Assembly: GCF_004799035.1 (NCBI RefSeq)
Contig: NZ_MWIO01000030.1
Location: 124,001 to 188,000, forward strand
Length of the DNA: 64,000 nt
Source: Rhodanobacter lindaniclasticus
GTDB lineage: Bacteria; Pseudomonadota; Gammaproteobacteria; Xanthomonadales; Rhodanobacteraceae
Direction of reading: 5' to 3'
Shown here: in pieces, positions 45,583 through 56,394 of the stretch
Layout: every line of letters starts with the position of its first letter
Position numbering within the stretch: the stretch's first letter is position 1
Program-made: the position numbers and the translations under genes
The notes under the pieces: generated by a model
What the model was told of the DNA's origin: nothing
The model's database searches: none
Seen by the model: the letters and a program-made list of their open reading frames with translations, nothing else

Positions 45583-47841
45583 TTACTGCAAGGTGTCGCT
45601 GAGGATGCGCGGCGTCACGAAGATCAGCAATTCCGCTTTCGTTGTGCTGCGAGTTGTGCTGCGAAACAGTGCGCCGATGCCTGGGATATCGCCTAGACCA
45701 GGCACCTTTTTCATGGAATTGTTCTTGTTGACCTCGTAGATACCGCCGAGCACCACGGTCTGGCCGTTGTCGACCAGCGCCGAGGTGTTCACCTCGCGCG
45801 TGTCGATCTGCGGCACCTGGCCGTTCGGCGTGTTGAGGAAGCCGGCCAGCGCATCCTTCTTCACGTTGATCGTCAGGTAGACGCGGTTGTCGGCGGTGAT
45901 CGTCGGTGTGACCTTCAGCTCCAGCACGGCGTCCTTGAACTGCACCGAGGCGGTCGGTGCGCCACCGGTGCCGGCGCCCTGGTTCTGGTAGGTGACGTAG
46001 CCGACTTCCTGGCCCTGGCGGATCACGGCCTCCTGCTGGTTGGCAGTGATCACGCGCGGGCTGGAGATCACCTCGCCACGGCCTTCGGACTGCGCCGCGG
46101 AGAGCTCCAGGTCGATCGCGTAGTTGGCGCCGAGAATGGCCAAACCAATTGCGCTGCCACCCTGAACCGGCATGTTGACGTTGAAGCCGCCCGGCAGGGT
46201 CACCGCGCCCGGATGCGGCTGGGCGCCCTGGCTGCCGTTGGCCACCCAGTCGGCGATCGCGTTGTTGTAGTTGACGATGTTGTTGTGCACCCCGACGCCA
46301 TAGTTCAGTGCGCCATCGCCGGTCGGTGCGGTGGTAATGATGTTGTTGTTGTTGGTCTGGTTGCCGGACACGCCCCACTTCACGCCCAGCTCGCGGGTGA
46401 AGTCGTCGGTGGCCACCACGATGCGCGATTCGATCAGCACCTGCTGCACCGGCTTGTCCAGTACGGCGATCAGTTCACGCAACTGCTTGATCTTCTCCGG
46501 AGTGTCATTGAGCAGCAGGGTGTTGGTGCGCTGGTCGAACGACACGCTGCCGCGCGGCGAGAGAAAACCACGCTGGGTGTTGGCACCGCCGCCACCACCA
46601 CCGCCCTGCATGCTGCCGGTGGTCAGCAGCTTGGCGATGTCCGAAGCCTTGCCGTAGCTGATCGGCACGTAGTCGGTGACCAGCTCGGCGGTGTCCTGCG
46701 CCTTCAGCTTGGCGTCGGCCAGGTCCTGCTCGTACTTGGCCAGCTCAGCCTGCGGCGCGACCCACACCACGTTGCCGTTGCGGCGCTTGTCCAGGCTCTT
46801 GGCGCGCAGAATCACGTCCAGCGCCTGATCCCACGGCACGTTGACCAGGCGCAGGGTGACGCTGCCACCGACGCTGTCGGAAGCCACCAGGTTGAGCCCG
46901 GAGATGTCGGCGATCAGCTGCAGCGCCGAGCGCACCGGGATGTCCTGGAAGTTGAAGGTGACGCGCTTGCCGTTGTAGCTGGGCTGGGTGTCCAGCTTGG
47001 CCAGGCGTTCGTCCTTGGCAGGAGCCTTCCTCGGAGCCACCTCGACCACGTACTGGTCGGGGGTCTGGTAGGCCGAGGTGTCGACATTGCCCTTGGTGTC
47101 GATCTCGATGCGCGCGCCGCCACCGTTGCCGACGCGGCTGGTGATCGACTGCACCGGGGTGGCGAAGTCCAGCGTATCCAGGCGCTGCGCGAGGTTGGCC
47201 GGCAGGTTGGCGTGGTCGATGGTGACCACCACCTTGTCGCCCTGGTGGGTCATTTCCGGCTGCGCGCCGCTGCCGCTGAAGCTGACCAGCACGCGGCCTT
47301 CACCGTTCGGGCCACGCCGGAAGTCGATGTTGGAGATCGCCGGACCTTCGGAAGAGGACGGCAGCCGCTTGGTCGGATCGATCGTGGAAGCAGTGGTGAC
47401 CGACTGATTGGCGGTGCCGTTGTTGATCGTCAACACCAGGCTGTTGCCATCGACGCTGGCGCGGTAGCTCGACGCACGCATCAGCTCGACCACTACGCGG
47501 GTACGCCCGCCGGCGGCTACCGCCGAGACGCCGGAGGTCGAACCCTTGCCGATGTCCATGTGCCGGCCAGCGGCATTGGTGGTATCGGGCAGGTCGACCG
47601 CGATGCGCGGCGGATTGTCCGTGGTGAAGATCTTCGGCTCCGGCACCGGGCCGTCGCCGAAGTTCAGGTGCAGCTGGACGCTGCCGCCTGGCAGTGCGTC
47701 ATAGCTGATGTTCTTCAGCGTGGTGGTCGCCGCGATGGCGGCGCTGGCCCAGGTGGCACCGACGATCAGCAGGCCCATCAGGAAGTAACGGCTCGCATGG
47801 CGCATGACTCGGCCCCGCACGGATTGGAATTGGTTGGTCAT
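45583..47841 (-). CDS. pilQ: type IV pilus secretin
   Basis: A 752-residue secretin: signal peptide (ending SAAIAA), two AMIN domains (about 38-150 and 165-275) that bind peptidoglycan, an STN/N1 region (GKRVTFNFQDIPVRSALQLIADISGLNLVAS) and the C-terminal secretin barrel (TVVLGGIYEVNK, ELLIFVTPRIL at the end). It forms the outer-membrane pore through which pili are extruded and retracted. It is the last gene of pilMNOPQ, 20 bases after pilP. Confidence 0.97.
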   Translation of the reverse strand: MTNQFQSVRGRVMRHASRYFLMGLLIVGATWASAAIAATTTLKNISYDALPGGSVQLHLNFGDGPVPEPKIFTTDNPPRIAVDLPDTTNAAGRHMDIGKGSTSGVSAVAAGGRTRVVVELMRASSYRASVDGNSLVLTINNGTANQSVTTASTIDPTKRLPSSSEGPAISNIDFRRGPNGEGRVLVSFSGSGAQPEMTHQGDKVVVTIDHANLPANLAQRLDTLDFATPVQSITSRVGNGGGARIEIDTKGNVDTSAYQTPDQYVVEVAPRKAPAKDERLAKLDTQPSYNGKRVTFNFQDIPVRSALQLIADISGLNLVASDSVGGSVTLRLVNVPWDQALDVILRAKSLDKRRNGNVVWVAPQAELAKYEQDLADAKLKAQDTAELVTDYVPISYGKASDIAKLLTTGSMQGGGGGGGANTQRGFLSPRGSVSFDQRTNTLLLNDTPEKIKQLRELIAVLDKPVQQVLIESRIVVATDDFTRELGVKWGVSGNQTNNNNIITTAPTGDGALNYGVGVHNNIVNYNNAIADWVANGSQGAQPHPGAVTLPGGFNVNMPVQGGSAIGLAILGANYAIDLELSAAQSEGRGEVISSPRVITANQQEAVIRQGQEVGYVTYQNQGAGTGGAPTASVQFKDAVLELKVTPTITADNRVYLTINVKKDALAGFLNTPNGQVPQIDTREVNTSALVDNGQTVVLGGIYEVNKNNSMKKVPGLGDIPGIGALFRSTTRSTTKAELLIFVTPRILSDTLQ

Positions 47842-47860
47842 TGCATCTGCCCCTGTCTAC

Positions 47861-48406
47861 CTATTGCTCGCCGAGTGCGACGCTGGCGGGACGTTCCATC
47901 CAGCCACCATTGCCGTTGGATACCAACTCGACCAGATCGACATGATCTTCGCTGATGGCGGTGATATGTCCGTAGTTCTGTCCCATGTATTCCCCCACAT
48001 GGACACGATGGATGACACCACCCGGATCCTTGATCAGGACCTCCATCTTCGAGCCGACACCGACCGTGCCGACCATCTTGAGGCTGTCGAGGGCGAACAT
48101 CTCCAGCGGCTCCTTGGCCCGGTTGGCGTCCGGACGCGGCCCGCTGGTGGAAGTGTTGTTCTGCAGCTCGGTCGTGCTCGGGCTGAACGGATCACGCTTG
48201 TCCTGATCTTCGTACTTGAAGGTCTCGAAGGTCTTGATCACGGGCAGAGGCGGGATCGGCGCGCCCTTCTTGACCTTCTCCTGCGCGACCCAGGCGCGCA
48301 GATCGGACATGCCGCGGGTGCAGCCGGCCAGGACCAGCGCGGCCAGCAGGGTCACGAACAATCGCGTCACGAGGGCAGACTTGCGGGCAATCGACTTGTT
48401 CATCAT
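47861..48406 (-). CDS. pilP: type IV pilus lipoprotein PilP
   Basis: A 181-residue protein with a lipoprotein signal (AALVLAGCTRG), a Pro-rich linker and a beta-sandwich C-terminal domain (LEMFALDSLKMVGTVG onward). It links the PilNO inner-membrane complex to the secretin. Its first ATG overlaps the pilO stop (ATGA); a second ATG follows directly. Confidence 0.95.
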   Translation of the reverse strand: MMNKSIARKSALVTRLFVTLLAALVLAGCTRGMSDLRAWVAQEKVKKGAPIPPLPVIKTFETFKYEDQDKRDPFSPSTTELQNNTSTSGPRPDANRAKEPLEMFALDSLKMVGTVGVGSKMEVLIKDPGGVIHRVHVGEYMGQNYGHITAISEDHVDLVELVSNGNGGWMERPASVALGEQ

Positions 48407-49053
48407 TTCTTCGCCCCCGCCTTGTTTGCCGCGGCAGCGCTTTCGTCGTCATCGAGATAGCGGTAGGTCTTGACCGTGCCCTGCAGCACCAGCTGGCCGC
48501 TGCCGGCGGTGCCGGCCTTGGTCGGCGCCTTCGGCGTCAGCGTGACGTCGTGCAGGGTGAGGATGACCACGCGCGGCAGCGATGCCACGCCGCTGATGAA
48601 AGTGCCGAACTGGTGATAGGTCCCGGTGAACTTCAAGGTGATCGGCTTCTCCGCGTAGAAGTCCTTCGGTGTTTCCGGGCCGGGCTGGAACAGGTCGGGC
48701 TCCAGACCCGCCGCCTGCGCAGTCTGCGAGATGTCAGTCAGCAGCTCGGGCATTTCGGTCTTGCTGGGCAGCTGGCGCAGCAGCTGGCGCAGCATGTCCT
48801 GCATCTCGTTGAGCTGCTGTTCGAGGGCTTCGAGGTTGACCGATTTGGCCTGCTTGGTGGAGAACTCCTGCTTGAGGCTGTTCTCCTTGTTGGCAAGCGT
48901 GTTGAGGCTGTCCTGCTGGTCGCTGACGTGGAAGTACCAGCCAAGCAGCAAGACCACCACGAGCACCAGGACGGTGAAGAAGATCTTGACCGACTGCGGC
49001 CAGCCGCCGACGTTGTTCCGGTCGAGGTTCTGCAGATCGCTGAAGAAACTCAT
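48403..49053 (-). CDS. pilO: type IV pilus alignment protein PilO
   Basis: A 216-residue bitopic membrane protein: short cytoplasmic start, one helix (about 25-45), a coiled coil (about 50-95) and a ferredoxin-like periplasmic domain (about 110-200). It forms heterodimers with PilN. The start overlaps the pilN stop (ATGA). Confidence 0.95.
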   Translation of the reverse strand: MSFFSDLQNLDRNNVGGWPQSVKIFFTVLVLVVVLLLGWYFHVSDQQDSLNTLANKENSLKQEFSTKQAKSVNLEALEQQLNEMQDMLRQLLRQLPSKTEMPELLTDISQTAQAAGLEPDLFQPGPETPKDFYAEKPITLKFTGTYHQFGTFISGVASLPRVVILTLHDVTLTPKAPTKAGTAGSGQLVLQGTVKTYRYLDDDESAAAANKAGAKK

Positions 49054-49795
49054 GACCCGGTACCTCCCTTGGCAGCAACGGCAGGGGTGGGCGTGGCTTC
49101 CGGCGTGGGCTTGGCCACTGCGGAGGTCGCGCTGGCCGGCGGCGCGGCAACCGCCGTGGCGGCTGCACCCAGTGCCGCGGGCACCGCCGGCGTGGCCGTG
49201 GATGCGGCGACAGCCGGTTCCACCGGCGCCTTGGCCGGGTCGATCTCGTCGGTCTTCGGCCGGCTCAGCGTCACGTCGAGGCCGAACTGGTAGGGCATGC
49301 GGGTCGCATCATGGGTGTTTTCGGTCTTGCGCAAGTCCGCGTGGCCCATCCACGGCGAGGACTCGATATTGCGCATGTACTCGGCGACGCTGGCATTGGA
49401 TTGCGCCACGCCGTCGAGCGACATCGCCTGGCCGTGCTGCTTGAGCGCGGTCAACCGCGCGCTGGTCGGGATCGTCTTCACCAACTCGTCGAACAGGTGG
49501 ACCATCTGCGAGCGGTCGGCCTGCAACTGCTCGATGATCTGCTTGCGCGCCAGCAGGTGCTCGCGCACCTTTTCCAGGTCCTTGATCTTGGCGATGCGCA
49601 CGTCCAGCTGCTTGATCTCGGTCTGCAGGTAGGCGTTGCGGTCGTTCTGGTTGTCGATGCGCTGGTCCATCCAGAAGATCCACAGCAGCAACAGCAGCAC
49701 CGCAACCACGAAGGCGGCACCCAGCTGCATGTAAAACTCGCGCTCGCGCTGCTTGCGCCGTTCCGCGCGCCACGGAAGTAGGTTCACATGTGCCA

Positions 49796-49796
<1 letters not shown>
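49050..49796 (-). CDS. pilN: type IV pilus alignment protein PilN
   Basis: A 248-residue bitopic protein with the PilM-binding N-terminal motif INLLPWR (here MAHVNLLPWRAERRKQRERE), one helix (about 22-45), coiled coil and periplasmic domain. The C-terminal 50 residues are Ala/Pro/Thr-rich and longer than in most PilN proteins. The ATG shares one base with the pilM stop (TGATG). Confidence 0.95.
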
Positions 49797-50941
<1,145 letters not shown>

Positions 50942-51110
50942 CGGTCTACAGGAACTTTCTCAAGTAATTGGCGTGATGTCCACCACAATTGTGGTGCTTG
51001 CTCCGCTGGCGCGCCCCTTGCTTTGCGGACCTGTGCCCGGTTGCCTGACGCGCATGTTGCTACATCTATACTCTGTCATGCTTTGACTCAGGTCTCGCTA
51101 TCTCCACACC

Positions 51111-53642
51111 ATGCGAATTTTCAAGCGTTTGTTGCGCTGGGCACTGATCCTGGCCTTTTCCGGTTTGCTTCTGGCAGTGCTCGCGACAGGCGTGGCGTAC
51201 TGGTTGATAGCTCCCCGACTGCCCTCGGTGGCGGTGCTCAAGGACTACCACATGCAGGTGCCGCTGCGCGTGCTAAGCGCCGACGGCAAGCTGATCGCGA
51301 CGTTCGGCGAAACCCGCCGCATCCCGGTGGACATCGCCGAGGTGCCCGACCGGCTCAAGCACGCCGTGCTGTCGGCGGAGGATGCCGACTTCTATCACCA
51401 CCCCGGCGTGGACTGGCGCGGCATCGCCCGGGCCGGCTGGCACGTGATCATCACCGGCGGCGACAAGGGCCCCGGCGGTTCCACCATCACCCAGCAGGTG
51501 GCGCGCAATTTCTTCCTGAGCCCCGAGAAGCTCTATTCGCGCAAGCTCACCGAGATCTTCATCGCGCTGCGCATCGAGCACGAGCTGACCAAGGACCAGA
51601 TCCTGGAGCTCTACCTCAACAAGATGTTCCTCGGCCATCGCTCCTACGGCGTGGCGGCGGCGGCGGAGTACTACTACGGCAAGACGCTGGACCAGCTCAC
51701 CGTGGCCGAGTGCGCGGCAATCGCCTCCACCTTCCAGCTGCCCTCGGCGGTCAATCCGATCAACAGCCCCAAGCGCGAGATGGCGCGGCGCAACTGGGTG
51801 CTCGGCGAGATGCGGCGGCACAACTACATCACCCAGGCGGTGTACGAACAGGCAGTGGCCGAGCCGAACCGCGCCTTTGCGCACGAGCAGCCGATCGAGG
51901 TCGACGCACCCTATCTCGCCGAGATGGTGCGCCGCCAGGTGCTCGACCGCCTCGGCAATGACGCGCTGACCGAGGGCTACGTGGTCCGCACCACGGTGCA
52001 GAGCCTGCGCCAGCAGGAAGCGGTGGACTCCCTGCGCGCCGGCCTGGTCGCCTACGACCACCGCCACGGCTGGCGTGGGCCGGAAGCGCACAACGAACTG
52101 CCCGAGGGTGCCGGCGAGGCGGATTTCGACCAGGTGCTGGCCAGTTACGGCAGCGTCTCGGGCATGCAGCCGGGTCTGGTCACCGGCAGCGACGCCGGCC
52201 ATGCCAGCGTGTACCTGTCCAGCCACGAGAGCGCCCGGCTCGACCTCGACGCGGTGAAATGGGCGCGGCCGCACATCAGCGACAGCCGCGTCGGCGCCAC
52301 GCCTGCTCGGGTGGATACCGTGCTCAAGCGCGGCGACATCGTCCGTCTGGCTCGCGATGAAAAGGGCAACTGGCAGCTGGCGCAGATACCCGCCGTGCAG
52401 GGCGGGCTGGTCTCGCTCAATCCGGAGGACGGTGCGATCGAAGCGCTGGTGGGCGGCTTCAACTTCAACCGCAGCAAGTTCAACCGCGCCGTGATGGCCG
52501 CGCGCCAGCCGGGCTCGAGCTTCAAGCCGTACCTCTATTCCGCCGCGTTCGATCGCGGCTTCACCCCGGCCTCGATCGTCAACGATGCGCCGCTGGCGCT
52601 GCCCGACCCTTCGCGCCCCAACGGCATCTGGACGCCGTCCAACGACGACGGCAAGTTCGCCGGGCCAATGCGCCTGCGCGAGGCGCTGGTGCAGTCGAAA
52701 AACCTGGTCTCGGTGCGCCTGCTGGATGCCATCGGAGTGGGCTATATGCGCGAGTACGCCACCCGCTTCGGCTTCTCGCAGGATGCGATCCCCGCCAACC
52801 TGTCGATGGCGCTTGGCACCGCCTCGGTCTCGCCGATGGGCATGGCACGCGGCTACTCCGTGTTCGCCAACGGCGGTTACCTGGTTACGCCGTACTTCAT
52901 CCACGAGATCGACGATCGCGACGGCAAGCCGGTGTACCTGGCCAACCCCGCCCGCGCCTGCCGCAACTGCCAGGAGCGCCTGCTCGACACGCGCCCACCC
53001 GGCCCGCCGCCGCCGGACATGACCCGGCCACCGGCCAACCGCCTGGCGACCGCCGGCAGCACGACCGCGCCCGCCGAATCGGAGAGCGTCGACGGCGTCG
53101 GCGACGCGGTGCTGCCGGCCGACATCCACGACGGCGCTCAGCATGCGCCGGTGCTCGCCCCGCGGGTGATCGGCCCGCGCAACGACTACCTGATCACCTC
53201 GCTGATGAAAGACGTGATCCTGCGCGGCACCGGCTCGGCCGCGCGCGCGCTGGAGCGCCCGGACCTGGCCGGCAAGACCGGCTCCACCAATGACCATCGT
53301 GATGCCTGGTTCGTAGGCTTCGACGGCGAGTTGTCCACCGCCGTGTGGGTGGGCTTCGACGACTACAGTTCGCTCGGCCGCGGCGAGTTTGGCGCCAAGG
53401 CGGCGCTGCCGGTGTGGATGCAGTACATGGGCGCGGCGCTGAAGGGCCTGCCCCCCAGCACGTTGCCGATGCCGCCCGGAATCAGTACGGTATGGATCGA
53501 CCGCGACAGCGGCCTGCCCGCGGCGGCTGACGACCCCAACGGCATGAACGAGATGTTCAAGGTGGAAGACGTCGACCGCCTGCGCAGCCAGGCCGCCCAG
53601 CAGAAGGAGCAGGAAAAACAGCACGCCTACGAGATCTTCTGA
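51111..53642 (+). CDS. mrcA: penicillin-binding protein 1A (glycosyltransferase/transpeptidase)
   Basis: An 843-residue class A PBP: one N-terminal helix, a GT51 glycosyltransferase domain (about 50-230; AVLSAEDADFYHHPGVD with the catalytic Glu, GGSTITQQVARNF), an OB-like insert, and a transpeptidase domain with PGSSFKP (SxxK), VQSKNLVSV (SxN) and GKTGSTNDHRD (KTG). It builds and crosslinks peptidoglycan. It is divergent from pilM, an arrangement conserved in gammaproteobacteria. Confidence 0.97.
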   Translation: MRIFKRLLRWALILAFSGLLLAVLATGVAYWLIAPRLPSVAVLKDYHMQVPLRVLSADGKLIATFGETRRIPVDIAEVPDRLKHAVLSAEDADFYHHPGVDWRGIARAGWHVIITGGDKGPGGSTITQQVARNFFLSPEKLYSRKLTEIFIALRIEHELTKDQILELYLNKMFLGHRSYGVAAAAEYYYGKTLDQLTVAECAAIASTFQLPSAVNPINSPKREMARRNWVLGEMRRHNYITQAVYEQAVAEPNRAFAHEQPIEVDAPYLAEMVRRQVLDRLGNDALTEGYVVRTTVQSLRQQEAVDSLRAGLVAYDHRHGWRGPEAHNELPEGAGEADFDQVLASYGSVSGMQPGLVTGSDAGHASVYLSSHESARLDLDAVKWARPHISDSRVGATPARVDTVLKRGDIVRLARDEKGNWQLAQIPAVQGGLVSLNPEDGAIEALVGGFNFNRSKFNRAVMAARQPGSSFKPYLYSAAFDRGFTPASIVNDAPLALPDPSRPNGIWTPSNDDGKFAGPMRLREALVQSKNLVSVRLLDAIGVGYMREYATRFGFSQDAIPANLSMALGTASVSPMGMARGYSVFANGGYLVTPYFIHEIDDRDGKPVYLANPARACRNCQERLLDTRPPGPPPPDMTRPPANRLATAGSTTAPAESESVDGVGDAVLPADIHDGAQHAPVLAPRVIGPRNDYLITSLMKDVILRGTGSAARALERPDLAGKTGSTNDHRDAWFVGFDGELSTAVWVGFDDYSSLGRGEFGAKAALPVWMQYMGAALKGLPPSTLPMPPGISTVWIDRDSGLPAAADDPNGMNEMFKVEDVDRLRSQAAQQKEQEKQHAYEIF

Positions 53643-53696
53643 GCCGGGGCACGAGCCCGTCCCCGGACGCCGCCATCCAATGTCGAGGAGTGCGTC

Positions 53697-54371
53697 ATGT
53701 CCCGAGGCGAACACCATCGCATCCACGCGCATGACCGGTTGCAACGCAACCGCCTGCGCGTGGCCCAGGAAGCGGCCCGCCTGATGAGCGAGCACGGCAT
53801 CCGCAACTTCCATCACGCCAAGCTCAAGGCCGCCGAGCGGCTGGGCATCGTCGACAGCCAGGCGTTGCCGCGCAACCTGGAGATCGAGCAGGCGTTGCGC
53901 GAACACCAGCGCCTGTTCCTCGGCGACAGCCATCCGCAGTTGTTGCGCCAGCGACGCGAGGCGGCGGTCGAGGCGATGACCTTCCTCGCCCCGTTCGAAC
54001 CGCGCCTGGTCGGCGCCGTGCTCGACGGCACCGCCGACATGCATTCAGCGGTCTGCCTGCACGTGTACAGCGACGATGCCGAAGACGTGGTGCGTTTCCT
54101 GCGCGAGCACGGCGTGCCGCTGGAGATGCAGGTGCGGCGGCTGCGCTACAGCCGCAACGAACAGCCCGAGTACCCGGTGCTGCTGTTCGCCGCCGACACG
54201 GTGCCGTTCGATCTCACCGTGCTGCCGCGCAACGCATTGCGCCAGGCTCCGCTCGATCGCACCGACGACCGGCCGATGCGCCGCGCCGCCCTGCCCCAGG
54301 TGGAAATGCTGCTGGCCGAGAACGATGCCGATGGCGGCTTCGAGCAGCGTCTGCGCGCCGCGCTGCGCTGA
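53697..54371 (+). CDS. conserved hypothetical protein
   Basis: A 224-residue soluble protein. The first 70 residues are helical and basic (HRIHAHDRLQRNRLRVAQEAARLM), with a segment RNFHHAKLKAAERLGI that looks like a conserved motif; the rest is mixed and ends in an acidic helix. No family function is recognised; it may be a nucleotidyltransferase-like protein, but the evidence is weak. It begins 54 bases after mrcA, on the same strand, and may be co-transcribed with it. Confidence 0.75.
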   Translation: MSRGEHHRIHAHDRLQRNRLRVAQEAARLMSEHGIRNFHHAKLKAAERLGIVDSQALPRNLEIEQALREHQRLFLGDSHPQLLRQRREAAVEAMTFLAPFEPRLVGAVLDGTADMHSAVCLHVYSDDAEDVVRFLREHGVPLEMQVRRLRYSRNEQPEYPVLLFAADTVPFDLTVLPRNALRQAPLDRTDDRPMRRAALPQVEMLLAENDADGGFEQRLRAALR

Positions 54372-54393
54372 AACCACCGGACGCCAGATGCAG

Positions 54394-54419
54394 AACGCCC
54401 CGGCCGGAGCCAGGGCGTT
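54394..54419. terminator. bidirectional terminator between convergent genes
   Basis: AACGCCC-C-GGC and GCC-A-GGGCGTT arms (one mismatch) with a CGGA loop, between the hypothetical gene (plus) and gltA (minus). It is followed by TTT on the plus strand. Confidence 0.65.
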
Positions 54420-54452
54420 TCGCGTGGCAAGCCGGTCAGCCGAAGCGGTGAA

Positions 54453-55748
54453 TCAGCGCTTGCCGGCCGGCAGGTAATCGCGCACGTCGGCGCCGGTATA
54501 GACCTGACGCGGGCGGCCGATGCGCGATCCGGGCGTTTCGTGCTGCTCGATCCAGTGTGCGATCCAGCCGGCAGTGCGCGCGATGGCGAACATCACGGTG
54601 AACATTTCGGTCGGGATGCCCAACGCCTTGTAGATGATGCCGGAGTAGAAGTCGACGTTCGGGTACAGCTTGCGCTCGACGAAGTACTCGTCCTTCAGCG
54701 CCGCCTCTTCCAGCTTCATCGCCACGTCCAGCAGCGGGTCGTTGACGCCGAGCTCGGCCAGCACCTTGTGGCACATCTCTCGGATGATCTTCGCGCGCGG
54801 GTCGAAGTTCTTGTACACGCGATGGCCGAAGCCCATCAGGCGGAAGCTGTCGTTCTTGTCCTTCGCGCGCAGCACTGCCGACTCGACGTTGTCCGGCGTG
54901 CCGATCTCCTGCAGCTGCTTGAGCACCGCCTCGTTGGCGCCGCCGTGCGCGGGCCCCCACAGCGCGGTGATGCCGGCGGCGATCGACGCGTAGGGATTCG
55001 CGCCGGTGGAGCCGACCAGGCGCACGGTCGAGGTGGAAGCGTTCTGCTCGTGGTCGGCGTGCAGGATGAACAGGAGATCCAGCGCCTTGGCCGCGACCGG
55101 GCTCATCTGCAGCGGCTCGCTCGGCACCTCGAACATCATGTGCAGGAAGCGATCCACGTACTCCAGGTTGTTGCGCGGGTAGCGCATCGGCCAGCCGATC
55201 GAATAGCGATAGCAGGCGGCGGCGATGGTCGGCATCTTGGCGATCAGGCGAATCGCGGCGAGCTTGCGGTCGGCCGGGTCGTCGACGTTGAGGTCGTCGT
55301 GGTAGAACGCCGACAGCGAGGCCACCGCGGCGGCCAGCATCGCCATCGGATGCGCGTCGTGGTGGAAGCCCTGGAAGAAGTTCTTCAGCGACTCATGCAG
55401 CATCGTGTGGTGCGCGACGTCGTGCTCGAAGGTGGCGAACTCGGTCGGCTTCGGCAGCTCGCCGTTGAGCAGCAGGTAGGCCACCTCGAGGAAGCTCGAA
55501 TGCTCCGCCAGCTGCTCGATCGGATAGCCGCGATACAGCAGCACGCCCTGGTCGCCGTCGATGTAGGTAATGGCGCTCTTGGTGCTGGCGGTGCTGCCGA
55601 AACCCGGGTCATAGGTGAAATGGCCGGTGTCCTTGTACAGCGTGCCGATGTCGATGCACGCGGCACCGAGCGTGCCGGAAACCAGCGGCAGTTCGCTGCT
55701 CTTGTGACTCGATTCATCGACCAGCTTGACGGTCTTGGGGTCGGACAC
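54453..55748 (-). CDS. gltA: citrate synthase (type II)
   Basis: A 431-residue citrate synthase with catalytic residues in [16 protein letters not shown] (His), [14 protein letters not shown] (His/Arg) and the C-terminal Asp region. It condenses acetyl-CoA with oxaloacetate in the TCA cycle. The start is GTG at 55746-55748, with a perfect AGGAGGT seven bases upstream. The length and N-terminal beta domain indicate the hexameric, NADH-sensitive gram-negative type. Confidence 0.97.
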   Translation of the reverse strand: MSDPKTVKLVDESSHKSSELPLVSGTLGAACIDIGTLYKDTGHFTYDPGFGSTASTKSAITYIDGDQGVLLYRGYPIEQLAEHSSFLEVAYLLLNGELPKPTEFATFEHDVAHHTMLHESLKNFFQGFHHDAHPMAMLAAAVASLSAFYHDDLNVDDPADRKLAAIRLIAKMPTIAAACYRYSIGWPMRYPRNNLEYVDRFLHMMFEVPSEPLQMSPVAAKALDLLFILHADHEQNASTSTVRLVGSTGANPYASIAAGITALWGPAHGGANEAVLKQLQEIGTPDNVESAVLRAKDKNDSFRLMGFGHRVYKNFDPRAKIIREMCHKVLAELGVNDPLLDVAMKLEEAALKDEYFVERKLYPNVDFYSGIIYKALGIPTEMFTVMFAIARTAGWIAHWIEQHETPGSRIGRPRQVYTGADVRDYLPAGKR

Positions 55749-55929
55749 GGAAACCTCCTTGCATGTGGTTCGTCGCCGGCGACAACGGTGGGGGCGTCAT
55801 CGCGCGGCAAGGGAATGGGCGGATGTCGGCAGCCGGGGAAAGCGCGCGACGCAACCGATGCCGGAAACCGGCTGGAGCAACCTCCGCAACGACTTGCTCC
55901 ACTCGACTGCGGGCATCGGGCCACCGCTC

Positions 55930-55938
55930 ATTATCGCA
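55930..55938 (-). promoter_or_regulatory. candidate extended -10 promoter of gltA
   Basis: On the minus strand TGCGATAAT is an extended -10 element about 180 bases upstream of gltA; no good -35 is visible. Confidence 0.35.
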
Positions 55939-55991
55939 CAACGATGTCCCGGCATTCGATGGCGCATGGTCGAATGCCGGGCACGAAAAAA

Positions 55992-56019
55992 CACGGGGCA
56001 GGCCTGCGCCTGCCCCGTG
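55992..56019 (-). terminator. intrinsic terminator of rpmE2
   Basis: CACGGGGCAGGC and GCCTGCCCCGTG are perfect 12-base arms with a 4-base loop, followed on the minus strand by six T residues. It lies about 44 bases after the rpmE2 stop. Confidence 0.9.
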
Positions 56020-56062
56020 CCTCGAACCGCCCGCAACCCGGGGGGTGCGGGGGCGAAAGGAA

Positions 56063-56317
56063 TTATTCCTTGACGGAACCCGCGTAGCGGCGGCGGAACT
56101 TGTCCACGCGGCCACCCACGTCCAGGGTCTTCTGCTTGCCCGTGTAGAACGGGTGCGAATGGCTGGAGATATCCACCTTGATCAGCGGGTACTCATTGCC
56201 GTCTTCCCACTTGACGGTTTCCTTGCTGGACATGGTCGACCGGGTCAGGAACGCGAAGTCGGACGACAGATCCTGGAACACCACCGGGGCGTAGTTCGGA
56301 TGGGTATCGGCTTTCAT
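56063..56317 (-). CDS. rpmE2: 50S ribosomal protein L31 type B (cysteine-free)
   Basis: An 84-residue L31 of the type-B (YkgM) group: [20 protein letters not shown] at the start and [12 protein letters not shown] in the middle, with no cysteines, so it does not bind zinc. In many bacteria this paralogue is made under zinc limitation; here it has an ordinary sigma-70 promoter and its own terminator. Confidence 0.96.
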   Translation of the reverse strand: MKADTHPNYAPVVFQDLSSDFAFLTRSTMSSKETVKWEDGNEYPLIKVDISSHSHPFYTGKQKTLDVGGRVDKFRRRYAGSVKE

Positions 56318-56351
56318 GACAGACTCTGAATGCGGTGGTGAAAAGAGCGGT

Positions 56352-56381
56352 ATTGTAACGGGGAACGCTTGGAACGTGCAA
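56352..56381 (-). promoter_or_regulatory. predicted sigma-70 promoter of rpmE2
   Basis: On the minus strand TTGCAC (56376-56381) and TACAAT (56352-56357) are separated by 18 bases, 35 bases before the rpmE2 ATG. No Zur-like palindrome is visible around it. Confidence 0.65.
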
Positions 56382-56394
56382 GGGTGCCGGCGAT

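Noticed and set aside
51041..51072. possible mrcA promoter (TTGCCT and TATACT)
   Set aside because: The spacing would be 20 bases, too long for a confident sigma-70 promoter.
51273..54044. 923-codon frame opposite mrcA
   Set aside because: His/Gln/Arg/Val-rich antisense shadow of a well-supported PBP gene.
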